Shown: piece after piece, positions 1-9,396 of the stretch | How the letters are laid out: each line of letters starts with the position of its first letter | Numbering within the stretch: position 1 is the stretch's first letter | Assembly (NCBI GenBank): GCA_964391765.1 | Contig: CAYMNG010000001.1 | Location: 1-64,000 of the forward strand | Origin: UBA10649 sp964391765 | Lineage (GTDB): Bacteria; Actinomycetota; Actinomycetes; S36-B12 | Length of the DNA stretch: 64,000 nucleotides | Direction: 5' to 3' | The notes under the pieces: generated by a model | Seen by the model: the letters and a program-made list of their open reading frames with translations, nothing else | What the model was told of the DNA's origin: nothing | Databases searched by the model: none | Position numbers and translations under genes: made by a program

Positions 1-931
1 GGACGATCCGGTACGCCCCGTGCGGGATCCGCTCGCGGCCGGTCTGCTGCAGCCGCACGACGAACGGCGCCCCCACCGGCCAGATCAGGTCCCCGAACGA
101 GGCCGGCACGACCTGCGGGGCGGCCGCGAGGTCGAGTGCCTGCATGGCCTCCTCGACGAAGACCGGCTTGCTCGTCAGACCCAGTCGGATGACGTTGTCC
201 GAGGACGTCATCACCTCCAGCCCGGTGCCGCGGATGTAGCTGTGCGGCACGCCGGCCGGGACGTAGACCGCCTGGCCGGCGGACAGGTGCAGGCAGGCCA
301 GGAGCACCGACACGAGCACCCCGGGATCGTCGGGGTAGCACTCGGCGACCGTCCGGTAGGCGCCCGCGTCAAGGTCCGCCAGTCCCGCGGCCCGGGCGGC
401 GGCCGGCAACGCCGCGATCGCCGCCGGTGTGGCCGCCGCACGCAGGCACTCGATCGCCGCGAGCCGATCGCCGCGGGCCAGCGTGACCCGCGCGTCCTCG
501 GTGCCCGGGATCGCGGCGAGGATCGCGCTCGCCTCCGCCGCCTCCCGCCAGCCGCAGAACGCGTCGAAGTCGCCGAGCGCGACGAGCATCTCGGCCTTCT
601 CGAACGGGTCCGACAGGACGGCCGGCCCTCCCGCCGCACCCTGCCGCGTCCACAGTCGTTCGGCGACGGCCAGGCTCGGATGCACCTGCACCGACAGCGG
701 TCGCGCCGCCGCGAGGAGCTTCACCAGCAGCGGGATGGCGACGATGTCGAAGTGGTCGGCGAGCAGTTCGCCGGTCTCCTCGCCGGCGACGTCGACCAAC
801 GGGGACGGCCCGCCCGGGTGGACGCCGTACCACAGTTCGGCCTGCGGTCCGCCGGTCGTGCTGCTCCACGCCCGGAGTCCGTCGACGACGCCCCAGTCGT
901 AGTCCTTCACCGCGCCGCGGACGATCAGCAC
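1..931 (-). CDS. manA: Mannose-6-phosphate isomerase, class I (3' end beyond window)
   Basis: The protein interconverts mannose 6-phosphate and fructose 6-phosphate in the cytoplasm and so feeds GDP-mannose and mannolipid synthesis. The N-terminus reads VLIVRGAVKDYDWG, followed around residues 75-85 by the zinc-site signature PLSVQVHPS, and later VPAGVPHSY. These are characteristic of type I phosphomannose isomerases. The GTG start at 931 overlaps the stop of the Trm112-like gene, so the two are translationally coupled. About 310 codons are present, and the C-terminus lies before base 1. The neighbouring phosphomannomutase gene supports a mannose-activation operon. Confidence 0.9.
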   Translation of the reverse strand, partial: MLIVRGAVKDYDWGVVDGLRAWSSTTGGPQAELWYGVHPGGPSPLVDVAGEETGELLADHFDIVAIPLLVKLLAAARPLSVQVHPSLAVAERLWTRQGAAGGPAVLSDPFEKAEMLVALGDFDAFCGWREAAEASAILAAIPGTEDARVTLARGDRLAAIECLRAAATPAAIAALPAAARAAGLADLDAGAYRTVAECYPDDPGVLVSVLLACLHLSAGQAVYVPAGVPHSYIRGTGLEVMTSSDNVIRLGLTSKPVFVEEAMQALDLAAAPQVVPASFGDLIWPVGAPFVVRLQQTGRERIPHGAYRIV

Positions 932-1116
932 TCCGGGACCGTCGCGTGGTCGATGAGCAGGACCGGGATGCCGTCGACGACCTCGTAGCCGCGCCCGCAG
1001 TCGGTGCACACCAGCCGGCCGGCGCGCTCGTCGACCCGAAGCGGCGCGTGCGCGTCGCACGGGCACGCCAGGACGGCGAGCAACTGCTCGGGCAGGCCCA
1101 GTGACATCGCGCTCAT
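925..1116 (-). CDS. Trm112-like zinc-ribbon protein (63 aa)
   Basis: This is a very small protein. It opens with LLAVLACPCDAHAPL, continues with LVCTDCGRGYEVVDGIPVLL, and so has a CxC plus CxxC zinc ribbon typical of the Trm112/UPF0434 family. In other organisms Trm112 proteins stabilise methyltransferases; the bacterial role is unclear. The ATG at 1116 overlaps the manB stop (ATGA) and its own stop overlaps the manA start, so it is embedded in the mannose operon. The upstream in-frame sequence belongs to manB, which argues against a longer form. Confidence 0.85.
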   Translation of the reverse strand: MSAMSLGLPEQLLAVLACPCDAHAPLRVDERAGRLVCTDCGRGYEVVDGIPVLLIDHATVPEC

Positions 1117-2490
1117 CGTTCCCGCCTCATCATCGCCAGGACGTCGTCCCGGATTCGCTCCATCCGCGGCCGGTCGTCGGCCTCGACGTTCAACCGCAGC
1201 AGCGGCTCGGTGTTGCTCGGCCGCACGTTGAACCACCACGAGTCCGTCTCGACCGTCAGCCCGTCCAGGGTGTCGATACGGACGTCCGGGCCGTAGTAGG
1301 CCGCTCGGATCGATGCCGTCACGGCCTGCGGGTCGGCGACCTCGGTGTTGATCTCGCCACTGGACACGTACCGGCAGTACGGGGCGAGCAACCCGGACAT
1401 CGTCGTGCCGGCCGGCGCCTGGCCCAGGGCCGCGATGGCGTGCAGGGCGGCGAGCATCCCGGAATCCGCCCGCCAGAAGTCGCGGAAGTAGAAGTGACCG
1501 GAGTGCTCACCGCCGAACACCGCGTCCGTCTGCGCCATCGTGGCCTTGATGAACGAGTGGCCGACCCGCGTGCGGACGGCCGTCCCGCCGTTCTCGCGGA
1601 CGACCTCGGGCACCGCACGCGAGGTGATCAGGTTGTGGATGACCGCCGACCCCGGGTGCCGCTGGAGTTCGCGTGCGGCGATCAGCCCGGTGAGCGCCGG
1701 TCTCGTCGACGAGGAAGCACCGGTCCGCGTCACCGTCGAAGGCCAGTCCGAGGTCCGCACCGTCCGCGAGCACCGCGCCCTGCAGGTCCCGCAGGTTCGC
1801 CGGATCGATCGGGTTCGCCTCGTGGTTGGGGAACGTCCCGTCGAGCTCGAAGTACAGGGGTCGGACCGTCACCGGCAGTGCGGGCAGGCCGGCGGCCTCG
1901 CCGAGCACCGCCGGCACCGTGAGTCCGCCCATCCCGTTGCCGGCGTCGACCACGAGACGAAGGGGGCGGCAGTGCGACAGGTCGACCAGGTCGCGCAGGT
2001 ACCGCGCGTACGCCGCCAGGACGTCCGTCTCCTCGATCGCCCCGAGCGGGCCGGAGCCGGCCGGCACGCCGGCCTCGACCAGCGCACGGATCTCGCGGAG
2101 CCCGGTGTCCTGCCCGACGGGTGCCGCGCCGGCCCGGCACAGTTTGATCCCGTTGTACTGCGCCGGGTTGTGGCTGGCGGTGAACATCGCGCCCGGCAGG
2201 CCGAGGTGACCGGACGCGAAGTACAGGCCGTCGGTGCTGGCCAGTCCGATGAGGACGACGTCCCACCCCTGGGACCGAACGCCCTCGGCGAACGCGGCGA
2301 CCAGCGAGGGCCCGGACGGGCGCATGTCGTGCCCGATGACGACGGCGCCGGCCGCGCCGTCCGTGCCGTCGGACCGCCGAAGCACCTGGACGAAGGCCGC
2401 CCCGATCGACCGCGCGAGCGACTCGTCGAACTGATCGGGGTAGGTGCCGCGGACGTCATAGGCCTTGATGACGGCGTCGAGGTTGCGCAC
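1113..2490 (-). CDS. manB: Phosphomannomutase/phosphoglucomutase with an apparent frameshift
   Basis: The enzyme interconverts mannose 6-phosphate and mannose 1-phosphate. The N-terminal frame has IKAYDVRGTYPDQ, the catalytic phosphoserine loop MFTASHNPAQYNG and the metal loop FDGDADRCF. The C-terminal part (GGEHSGHFYFRDF and VRPSNTEPLLRL, the sugar-phosphate loop) lies in a different frame. The frame changes near 1698-1702, right after DRCFLVDETG, where about six residues found in homologues are also missing. Since both halves are well conserved, a small deletion or an assembly error in this draft is more likely than an old pseudogene. The start is taken as the GTG at 2490, 6 nt after a TAGCCT hexamer; a GTG at 2496 is the alternative. 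Confidence 0.85.
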
Positions 2491-2496
2491 CGGCAC

Positions 2497-2502
2497 AGGC
2501 TA
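2497..2502 (-). promoter_or_regulatory. Putative -10 (TAGCCT) of leaderless manB
   Basis: TAGCCT fits TANNNT and ends 6 nt before the GTG at 2490. This is the spacing expected if transcription starts at the start codon. No Shine-Dalgarno sequence is visible. Confidence 0.5.
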
Positions 2503-2535
2503 GTACCGCGGCCGGCGCCGAGCCGACCGCGCCGG

Positions 2536-2949
2536 TCAGCCCGACGCGCCGGACTGACGGGCGTGCTCGGCGAGCAGGGTCACGGCCTCCCGGATGCCCC
2601 CGACGAGGTCGTTCGCGACGAAGCACGACTTCATCGCCAGGACCGCGAACCCCGCCGTGCGGTCGTCCACGACGCGCGCGACGCGCCCGCCGGTCACCAC
2701 CTCGATCCGCCGGGCCGACGGGTCGACGGCGACCAGCACCGACGCCGCGGGGCCCGGCAGCCGCGAATGCAGGTCCACCGCGCTTCGGCGTCCGTCGGCC
2801 AGCGGGCCGATCCAGACGGCGAACGCGTACCCGCAGATCGCCCGCGCCTTCTCGACCAGCCCGACCAGTTCCACCCGTTGGGCCTCGGACAGCGGGTCCG
2901 GACCCACGGCGACCAGCGCATCGCGCTCACCAGCGGGCACTGACGCCAC
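2536..2949 (-). CDS. DUF5130 (TPM-like) family protein
   Basis: This cytoplasmic protein of about 137 residues contains WIGPLADGRRSA, a stretch on self-reported value ASVLVAVDPSARRIEVVTG, and C-terminal FVANDLVGGIREAVTLLAEH. I recognise these as features of the actinobacterial DUF5130 family, distantly related to TPM domains. The function is unknown. The GTG at 2949 lies inside the end of the upstream small membrane protein, so the two genes overlap by 23 bp and are probably cotranscribed. A start at 3000 is possible but would extend the overlap. Confidence 0.65.
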   Translation of the reverse strand: MASVPAGERDALVAVGPDPLSEAQRVELVGLVEKARAICGYAFAVWIGPLADGRRSAVDLHSRLPGPAASVLVAVDPSARRIEVVTGGRVARVVDDRTAGFAVLAMKSCFVANDLVGGIREAVTLLAEHARQSGASG

Positions 2950-3148
2950 CTCCTGGCCCGACGCGGTCGGCCACGACCGAGGGGTCTGGTCGCGGCGCAC
3001 CGCTGACGATCAGGACCGGACCGGCGTCGTAGTCGCCGCTCACCCGCCCCGACCGGGTCCATGACGACGCCGCGACGGCGACGGCGATGACGATCGCGAG
3101 CCCGACCGGGATGCCGACGAACAGCCCGAGCGCTTCGACGGGGTTCAC
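2927..3148 (-). CDS. Small single-span membrane protein, CtaJ-like
   Basis: The protein is 73 aa with one N-terminal membrane span (VEALGLFVGIPVG followed by LAIVIAVAVAAS) and a polar C-terminus. Its size, topology and position next to a DUF5130 gene match proteins annotated as the aa3-type cytochrome oxidase accessory subunit CtaJ. That name is an inference from layout, because the sequence is too short for a secure assignment. The GTG at 3148 was chosen because it sits 7 nt after a TAGGGT hexamer; an upstream in-frame start at 3157 would overlap that promoter. Confidence 0.55.
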   Translation of the reverse strand: MNPVEALGLFVGIPVGLAIVIAVAVAASSWTRSGRVSGDYDAGPVLIVSGAPRPDPSVVADRVGPGGGVSARW

Positions 3149-3155
3149 GCGTTGC

Positions 3156-3161
3156 ACCCTA
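3156..3161 (-). promoter_or_regulatory. Putative -10 (TAGGGT), leaderless promoter
   Basis: TAGGGT lies 7 nt before the GTG at 3148. The hexamer also overlaps the stop codon of malQ. Confidence 0.5.
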
Positions 3162-5312
3162 GCCGACCGCGTCGACCAGGGCGTCGAGCAGCACGGACCC
3201 CTGGACGAGGTCCTCGACCAGCACCGGCCGGCCCTGGGAGTCGGTCACGGGGATCCGCCAGTTGGGGTACTCCTGGTCGGTGCCCGGCTGGTTCTGCGCT
3301 CGTCGGTCCCCGACGACGTCGGGCAGGCCGATGCCGATCAGCCGGGCCGGCGAGGCGCCGACCGCCCGGTGCAGCGCGATCGTCATCTCGGTCAGGCCCG
3401 CGTCCGTCCCGAGGTCGACGTCCGCCGGCAACCAGCCGTGCTCGACGAGGACGCGCGCCCAGCCGGCACGCTCGCGCGCCGCGGCCTGCCGTTCGACCGC
3501 CTCCGACGTCGCCAGCAGGCCGAGTTCGGCGCGGATCCGGACGTGCTCGTCGCGCAGGTAGCCCGCCGTCGGCGGCAGGTCGTGCACCGTCACGCTGGCG
3601 AGCACGTCGCGCCGCCAGTCGGCCGGCTCGCGGATCCGCCCGTCATCGGTCTCGAACCACAGGATGCTCGTTCCGAGGATCCCCCGGTCGGCCAACGTCC
3701 GCGCGACCCATGGTTCGACCGTCCCGAGGTCCTCGCCGACGACGACCGCACCCGCACGCTGCGCCTCGAGCATCAAGATCGCCAGCATCGCCTCGTGGTC
3801 GTAGCGCACGTACGTCCCCGCCGACGGCGGGAGGCCGTCGGGCACCCACCACAGCCGGAACAGGCCGAGCACGTGGTCGATCCGCAGGCCCCCGGCGTGC
3901 GCGAGGATCGTGCGGAGCATGTCGCGGTACGGACCGAACGCCCCTTCGGCGAGCGCGTCCGGGTGCCACGGCGGCTGACTCCAGTTCTGGCCCAACTGGT
4001 TGTACATGTCCGGCGGCGCTCCGACCCCGATGCCGCGCACGAGGAACCGGCCCAGGGCCCAGGCGTCGGCGCCCTCCGGATGCACGCCGACGGCGAGGTC
4101 GTGGACGACCCCGACCGCCATCCCGGCCGCCCGCGCCGCCTCCTGGACCGCGGCGAGCTGCTCGTCCAGCAACCACTGCACCCACAGGTGGAAGTCGATC
4201 GCCTCGGCGTGGGTCGCGCGGAACTGCGCGACGGCCGGGCTCGTCGGCGTCCCGAGGTCGGCCGGCCACGTCGCCGGCTCCCCGTGGACGTCGGCGATCG
4301 CGCACCAGGTCGCGAAGTCGCGCAGGCCCTCGCCCTCGCGCGCGAGGAAGCCGGCGTACCGGTCGGCGCGCTCCGGCGACAGCCGGACGCGATGGATCGC
4401 CTCGAGCGCGGTGCGCTTGGCCGCCCACACCGCGTCACGGTCCAGCAGATCCGTCGTGGCGTTCAGGCGCCGCATCTGCGCCGCGAGCTCGGCGACCCGG
4501 TCGGCGACCGCCGGCGACAGTCCCGCGTACTCGGGGACGTCCTCGACCCGCAGGTACAGCGGGCTCGCGAACCGGCGCGTGACCGGCAGGTACGGCGAGG
4601 GGACCATCGGGGGGATCGGCGACGCGGAGTGCATCGGGTTCACCAGGAGGAAGCCGGCACCGCGGTCCGCCCCGCTCCACCGCACGAGCGTCGCCAGGTC
4701 GCTCAGGTCGCCGAAGCCCCACGACTGCCGCGACCGGGTCGCGTACACCTGCGCCATGAGCCCCCACTGGCGTTCGCCGACGATCGCGGCGGGGTCCAAC
4801 CGCTCGGGCGCGACGACGAGCGGCGCACTCGACCGGCGGTCGGTCGAGGTCGCCTCGACGACGTGCCAGCCCAGCGGCAGGTCGCCGGGCAGCCGGAACG
4901 ACGCCTCGCCGACCAGGATCCCGTCCACCTCGACCGGGTCCACCCAGTAGTCGAGTTGGTCGAGGTCCATCTGCGCGCCGGCCTCGGTGCGGATCCGGGC
5001 GGTGGCCGGCTGGCCGTGCTCGACGTGGACCCACAGGCGCTGCTCCGCACCCTGGCGCATGACGTACACCGGCGGCAGCATGCGCCGCCAGTCCCGAAGT
5101 CGCTTCTCCTCGATCGCGGCGGCGATCGACTCCGCGGACGTCACGTCGACCCCCAACGCGGCGAGCACCGCGCGGATCGTCGGTTCGCCGACGTCGACCC
5201 GTTCCCCGGCCTGATCGCGGTACTCGGTCGCGACGCCGTAGGCCTGCGCGAGCCGGGCGAGGTCGTCGGACACCCCGGTCGCGGCCACCGCGTCCGCGGG
5301 TTCGCCGGTCAC
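3159..5312 (-). CDS. malQ: 4-alpha-glucanotransferase (amylomaltase), GH77
   Basis: The enzyme transfers alpha-1,4-glucan segments in maltodextrin and glycogen metabolism. At 717 aa it is the long actinobacterial form with an N-terminal extension of about 180 residues. The GH77 catalytic region is intact: HAGGLRIDHVLGLFRLWWVP carries the nucleophile Asp, VVGEDLGTVEPWV the acid/base Glu, and TVHDLPPTAGYL the third Asp. The GTG start at 5312 overlaps the amidase stop (GTGA), which suggests cotranscription after the amidase gene. A second GTG at 5315 is equally possible. Confidence 0.93.
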   Translation of the reverse strand: MTGEPADAVAATGVSDDLARLAQAYGVATEYRDQAGERVDVGEPTIRAVLAALGVDVTSAESIAAAIEEKRLRDWRRMLPPVYVMRQGAEQRLWVHVEHGQPATARIRTEAGAQMDLDQLDYWVDPVEVDGILVGEASFRLPGDLPLGWHVVEATSTDRRSSAPLVVAPERLDPAAIVGERQWGLMAQVYATRSRQSWGFGDLSDLATLVRWSGADRGAGFLLVNPMHSASPIPPMVPSPYLPVTRRFASPLYLRVEDVPEYAGLSPAVADRVAELAAQMRRLNATTDLLDRDAVWAAKRTALEAIHRVRLSPERADRYAGFLAREGEGLRDFATWCAIADVHGEPATWPADLGTPTSPAVAQFRATHAEAIDFHLWVQWLLDEQLAAVQEAARAAGMAVGVVHDLAVGVHPEGADAWALGRFLVRGIGVGAPPDMYNQLGQNWSQPPWHPDALAEGAFGPYRDMLRTILAHAGGLRIDHVLGLFRLWWVPDGLPPSAGTYVRYDHEAMLAILMLEAQRAGAVVVGEDLGTVEPWVARTLADRGILGTSILWFETDDGRIREPADWRRDVLASVTVHDLPPTAGYLRDEHVRIRAELGLLATSEAVERQAAARERAGWARVLVEHGWLPADVDLGTDAGLTEMTIALHRAVGASPARLIGIGLPDVVGDRRAQNQPGTDQEYPNWRIPVTDSQGRPVLVEDLVQGSVLLDALVDAVG

Positions 5313-6721
5313 CACGCCGCCGGGTGACGGTCGACCCACGGCCGCTCGCGTTCGAGCGCGGCGGCCACCGCGAGCACCACGACCTCGCCCATCGGCCGAC
5401 CGACCAGTTGCACGCCCACCGGCAGGCCGTCGGGGGTCCAGTGCAGGGGCACGCTCACGGCCGGCTGCCCGCTGATGTTGTACGGGGACGTGAACGGGGT
5501 GAAGCGCTTCTGGGCCTCGAAGTCGGCCGCGGGGTCCGCGTCGTCGCGCAGCGAGCCGACCGGCGCCGGGAGCGCGGCGAGGGTCGGCGTCAGCACGACG
5601 TCGCAGTCGGCGGTGCTGGCGATCGCCGCCTCGCCGTACGCCCGCATCCGCGCCAGCGCGGCCCGCAGGTCGTCGTCGCTGATCGCCGACCCGCGCTCGC
5701 GCAGCCAGCGGGTCAGCGGCCGCAGCTTCGACTCGTACTCCGGCGGCACGGGGACGCTCGCGGCGATCGCCGCCCAGACGAGCTCGAATGTCGGCACGGC
5801 CTCGATGGGGATGGGCACGCCGACGTCGATCACCTCGTGCCCGAGGTCGGCGAGCAGGTCGCTGGCCAGGTCGTACGCCGCCAGCACCTGCGGATGCACG
5901 TCGGTCCGGGCGATCACCGGCGTCGCGTACCTGCCGATCCGCAGTGCCCCGGTCGGGCGCAGTGCGGCCGGTTCGCCCGGCGGCCCGTCGTACAGGCGCC
6001 GCAGGTAGTCGCGGTCGCGGCCGGTGAGCACGCCGAGCAGGGCGGCCGCGTCCGCGACCGTGCGCGCGAGCACGCCGTTCACGGCCAGCCCGCTGGGATG
6101 GTCCGGCATCGGACCGTTCGAGATCAGCCCCCGGGACGTCTTGACGCCCACGACCCCACACGAACTGGCGGGGATGCGGATCGAACCGCCGCCGTCGGAG
6201 CCCTGCGCGACCGGTGCGAGCCCGGCGGCGACCGCCACCGCGGCGCCGCCGCTGGACCCCCCCGCGCCGCGGGTACGGTCCCAGGGCGTGCGCGCGTACG
6301 GCCCGACGTCGCTCTCGGTGTACGCCGGCAGGCCGAACTCCGGGGTGGTCGTCTTGCCGGTCATGACGGTGTTGCCGGCCCGCAGCGCGGTCACGACGTC
6401 GTCGTCGAAGTCCGGGACGATGTCGACGACCGGCGACCCGAACCGCGTGCGCACCCCTGCGGTCGCGTTGAGGTCCTTGACCGGGACGACGACCCCATGC
6501 AGGACCGGCAGGTCGGCGTCGCCGGTCGCGTCCGCCACGGCCTCATCGGCTGCTCGGGCCTGCCCGATCGCGCGGTCGTCGACGAGGATCGTGAACGCGC
6601 CGAACTCGTCGTTGCACCGATGCGACCGCGCCAGGTAGTGCCGGGTCAGTTCCTCGGCCGACGTCCGTCCCCGACGAATCGCCGCCGCCTGCTCGAGCGC
6701 GGTCAGGTCGTGCAACTCCAT
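5309..6721 (-). CDS. Amidase (amidase-signature family)
   Basis: This is a cytoplasmic 470-aa amidase-signature hydrolase. The Ser-cisSer-Lys triad elements are present: VPVKDLNATAGV gives the Lys near residue 84, GAGGSSGGAAVAVAAG the central Ser near 158, and GSDGGGSIRIPASSCG the nucleophile region near 180. The substrate cannot be told from sequence; annotations as GatA-like would be wrong without GatB and GatC nearby. It lies 9 bp after the upstream adenylation gene, and a TAGGCT hexamer 6 nt before the ATG suggests its own leaderless promoter. Confidence 0.88.
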   Translation of the reverse strand: MELHDLTALEQAAAIRRGRTSAEELTRHYLARSHRCNDEFGAFTILVDDRAIGQARAADEAVADATGDADLPVLHGVVVPVKDLNATAGVRTRFGSPVVDIVPDFDDDVVTALRAGNTVMTGKTTTPEFGLPAYTESDVGPYARTPWDRTRGAGGSSGGAAVAVAAGLAPVAQGSDGGGSIRIPASSCGVVGVKTSRGLISNGPMPDHPSGLAVNGVLARTVADAAALLGVLTGRDRDYLRRLYDGPPGEPAALRPTGALRIGRYATPVIARTDVHPQVLAAYDLASDLLADLGHEVIDVGVPIPIEAVPTFELVWAAIAASVPVPPEYESKLRPLTRWLRERGSAISDDDLRAALARMRAYGEAAIASTADCDVVLTPTLAALPAPVGSLRDDADPAADFEAQKRFTPFTSPYNISGQPAVSVPLHWTPDGLPVGVQLVGRPMGEVVVLAVAAALERERPWVDRHPAAW

Positions 6722-6727
6722 CCGGCC

Positions 6728-6733
6728 AGCCTA
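6728..6733 (-). promoter_or_regulatory. Putative -10 (TAGGCT) built on an upstream stop codon
   Basis: TAGGCT is 6 nt before the amidase ATG at 6721. Its first three bases are the TAG stop of the upstream gene. Confidence 0.4.
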
Positions 6734-9204
6734 GAGCGGCGGAGCCGGCGAATCCTGCCGCACCCGACGCGCGACGTCGGCGATGGCGGGCAGGTCGAGG
6801 ATCGTCATGTGGTCGCAGTCCAGATCGACCACGGTGAGGTCGGCCGCCGCACCGGACCAGTCCTCGACCAGCCCGTCGATGCCGCCGGATCGGGCGAGGA
6901 AGAGCGTGACCGGCACGTCGCTGCGCACCGGGGTGTGGCGCAGGGCGGCCTTCGAGGCGATCTCGAACAGCGCGAACGCCCGTTCGCGTTGCGGCAGGGT
7001 CATCGCCGGGAGCGCCCGCAGCCACGCCTGCCGGGCCGCGGTCCGCAGCCGACGCCCCGTGCGCGGCGCGTCCTGGCGCATGCGCCGCGCCGTGCGCACC
7101 CCGGCGGGCGCGTCGAGGAGCAGTACCCGCGCCGCCTCCCCCCGTTCGCGCAGGAGTCGGCCGGCCTCGTACGCGACGACGCCGGAGGCCGAGTACCCGA
7201 CCAGGACCGGCGATCGGCCGGCCAACGCCGGCGCGTGCCGATCGACGAGCGCGCCGGCGATCTCCTCGACCGTCCGCATCGGCTCCCCGACCGGGTCGAA
7301 CTGCCGCGCGATCGCGACCGGATGGTCGGTGCCGACCTCCTGGGCGAACCGGCGGAAGGTCAGCGCGTCACTCGACGGCGGAAGGACGCAGAGCACCGGC
7401 GCGCCGGCCGCACCGGCGTGCAGCCAGATCGTCTCCGCCGTGGGCAGCATCCCCCCGCGCAGGGTGTTCAACGCCGCCGCGGTCCGGTGCTCCACCAGGG
7501 TCGACGTCGGCAACGCCGGCCAGCCGAAGTCCGCCAGTGCCGCGAGCAGCTCCACGGCGCCCAGCGAGTCCAGGCCGGCGGCCCACAGGTCGTCGTCCGG
7601 TCCGATCGCCCGGTGGCCGACGATCTGGCCGACCACGTCGAGGACCGCGAGCTCGAACGTCATCGGTTCGCGGTCCGACGCGCGCTCCCACCACGGGACG
7701 ACGTCGGCGGCGACCAGCGCCTGCCGGTCGACCTTCCCGCGGTCGGTGATCGGCAGCCGATCGTGCCGGACGAGGACAGCGGGCACCAGGTGCGCGGCGA
7801 CCTGGTCGGACAGCGTCGCGCGCAGCGCGGTCGGCGACACCGGCGCCGTGGCGTCCACCTCCACGTGGCCGACCAGGCGCTGGCCGCCGCGCGGAGCGGG
7901 CTGGACGAGCACGACGGCGCGGCGGACGCCGGGGACCGACCCCAGGACGCGCTCCGGCTCGGACGGCTCGACCAGCCGGCCGTTGATCTTCACGACGTTG
8001 TCGCTGCGGCCGGCGAAGTGGAACTGCCCGTCGTCGTCGCGTCGGACCAGGTCACCGCTGCGCCAGTAGCGCACCCCGTCGGGGTCGACGCCGAAGGTCC
8101 GTGCGGTCAGTTCGGGGTCGCGCCAGTAGCCCAGCGCCAGCCGTGGTCCGCGGAGCACGGCGGCCATCGGATCCTCGGGGTTCGCCGACAGCGGCTCCAG
8201 GCGGATGAGCCCGTCCTCGACCGGGCGGCCGATCGGGGTGCGGCCGACGCCGAGCGGGGTGCGCGCGTCGGCCACCCAGGCGAGGATCGCCTGGCCGGCC
8301 TCGGTGGCGCTGTAGACGCTGGCGACGAACGCGTCCTCGGGCAGCAGGCGACGCAGCGCGGCGACCGTCGACCACTCCAGCGCCTCGCCGAACGTCATCG
8401 CCGACCTGGCCGCCGCGAGTCGCCGGCCCGCCGGCCACCGCTCCGCGACGAGCGCCGCGTGCGAGGGCGCCACGAGGATGTGGTTCAGGCGCTCGGCGTC
8501 GAACCGCTCGAGCAGGGTCAGGGGATCGTGGGCGTTCGGGTCGACGATGCTCATCGCGCCACCGCGGGCGATCCGGTACGCGGCCGAGGTCCCGGCGACG
8601 AAGCTGAACGGTGCGACGGCCGCGAACCGGAAGTCCTCGACGTCGTTCGGCACCGCGAGGATCGGGTCGGTCGCGAACGCGTCGAGCGTGCGCCAGGCCA
8701 GGGCCACGCCCTTGGGCGTCCCCGAGGAGCCGGACGTGAAGACGATCTGGCCGAGGGCGTCGACGTTCCGCTCGATCGGGTCGATGATCGCACCGGCACG
8801 GTCGGGCACGGCGATCGCGGCGGTGTCCGCCGGCAGGGTCGCCGCGAACCGCGACGCGGCGACGACCGCGACGGCCGGATCGTCGATCCGGGCGAGCAGC
8901 GAGTGCGTCATCCGGGCCGGGGCGTGCGCGTCGACGGTCGCGAACGCGATCCCGGCGCGCAGTGCCGCGAAGATCGCCACGACCGAGGCGACGTCGCGGT
9001 CCACGACGATCGGCAGCACACCGCACGCGCCCAGGTCCGACCGATGCTCGGCCAGCGTCGTCGCCAGGGTGCCGGCGAGGGCGTCGAGTTCGGCGTAGGT
9101 CAGCGCGCGTCGCTCGTCCCACACCGCGACCCGATCCGGCTCGCGGGCCGCCCGCTCGCGTAGCGCGGCCACGATGGTCGAGGACCCGACCGCCGAGGAC
9201 CCGA
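6731..9204 (-). CDS. Stand-alone NRPS-like protein: adenylation, carrier, thioesterase (N-terminus in gap)
   Basis: The protein has three domains over about 820 residues. The adenylation domain has the P-loop IVFTSGSSGTPKGVALAW near residue 145, then SATEAGQAILAW and YWRSGDLVRRDDDG. The carrier domain has DDDLWAAGLDSLGAVELL, where the DSL Ser is the phosphopantetheine site. A C-terminal alpha/beta-hydrolase thioesterase shows VLVGYSASGVVAYE and a His in DCDHMTILD. Such A-T-TE proteins activate an amino or carboxylic acid and release it as a product; substrate and product cannot be read by eye. No condensation domain or other biosynthetic gene is adjacent. The reading frame stays open into the N gap, so the true start is missing. 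Confidence 0.85.
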
Positions 9205-9304
9205 NNNNNNNNNNNNNNNNNNNNNNNNNNNNNNNNNNNNNNNNNNNNNNNNNNNNNNNNNNNNNNNNNNNNNNNNNNNNNNNNNNNNNNNNNNNNNNNN
9301 NNNN
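9205..9304. other. Scaffold gap (100 N)
   Basis: A run of 100 N marks a contig join of unknown true length. It hides the start of the NRPS-like gene and possibly part of the promoter region of the peptidase gene. Confidence 1.
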
Positions 9305-9384
9305 GCAACCCGGGCGAAATGTCCGTTACTTCCCACTCTCAGTAACCACTCAGGTCGTCTCGGCGGTTGGGGGGCGACCGGAAT

Positions 9385-9390
9385 TAGGGT
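9385..9390 (+). promoter_or_regulatory. Putative -10 (TAGGGT) of leaderless peptidase gene
   Basis: TAGGGT is 6 nt before the GTG at 9397, and there is no ribosome-binding site between them. Confidence 0.5.
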
Positions 9391-9396
9391 GGCGAC

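Noticed and set aside
5324..9163. 1279-codon plus-strand frame
   Set aside because: It is Arg/Gly/Asp-rich antisense to the amidase and NRPS-like gene, with no domain, and is typical of high-GC antisense frames.
9305..9384. acttccc motif resembling the CRISPR repeat end
   Set aside because: Only about 8 bases are shared, with no periodicity and no cas genes nearby.
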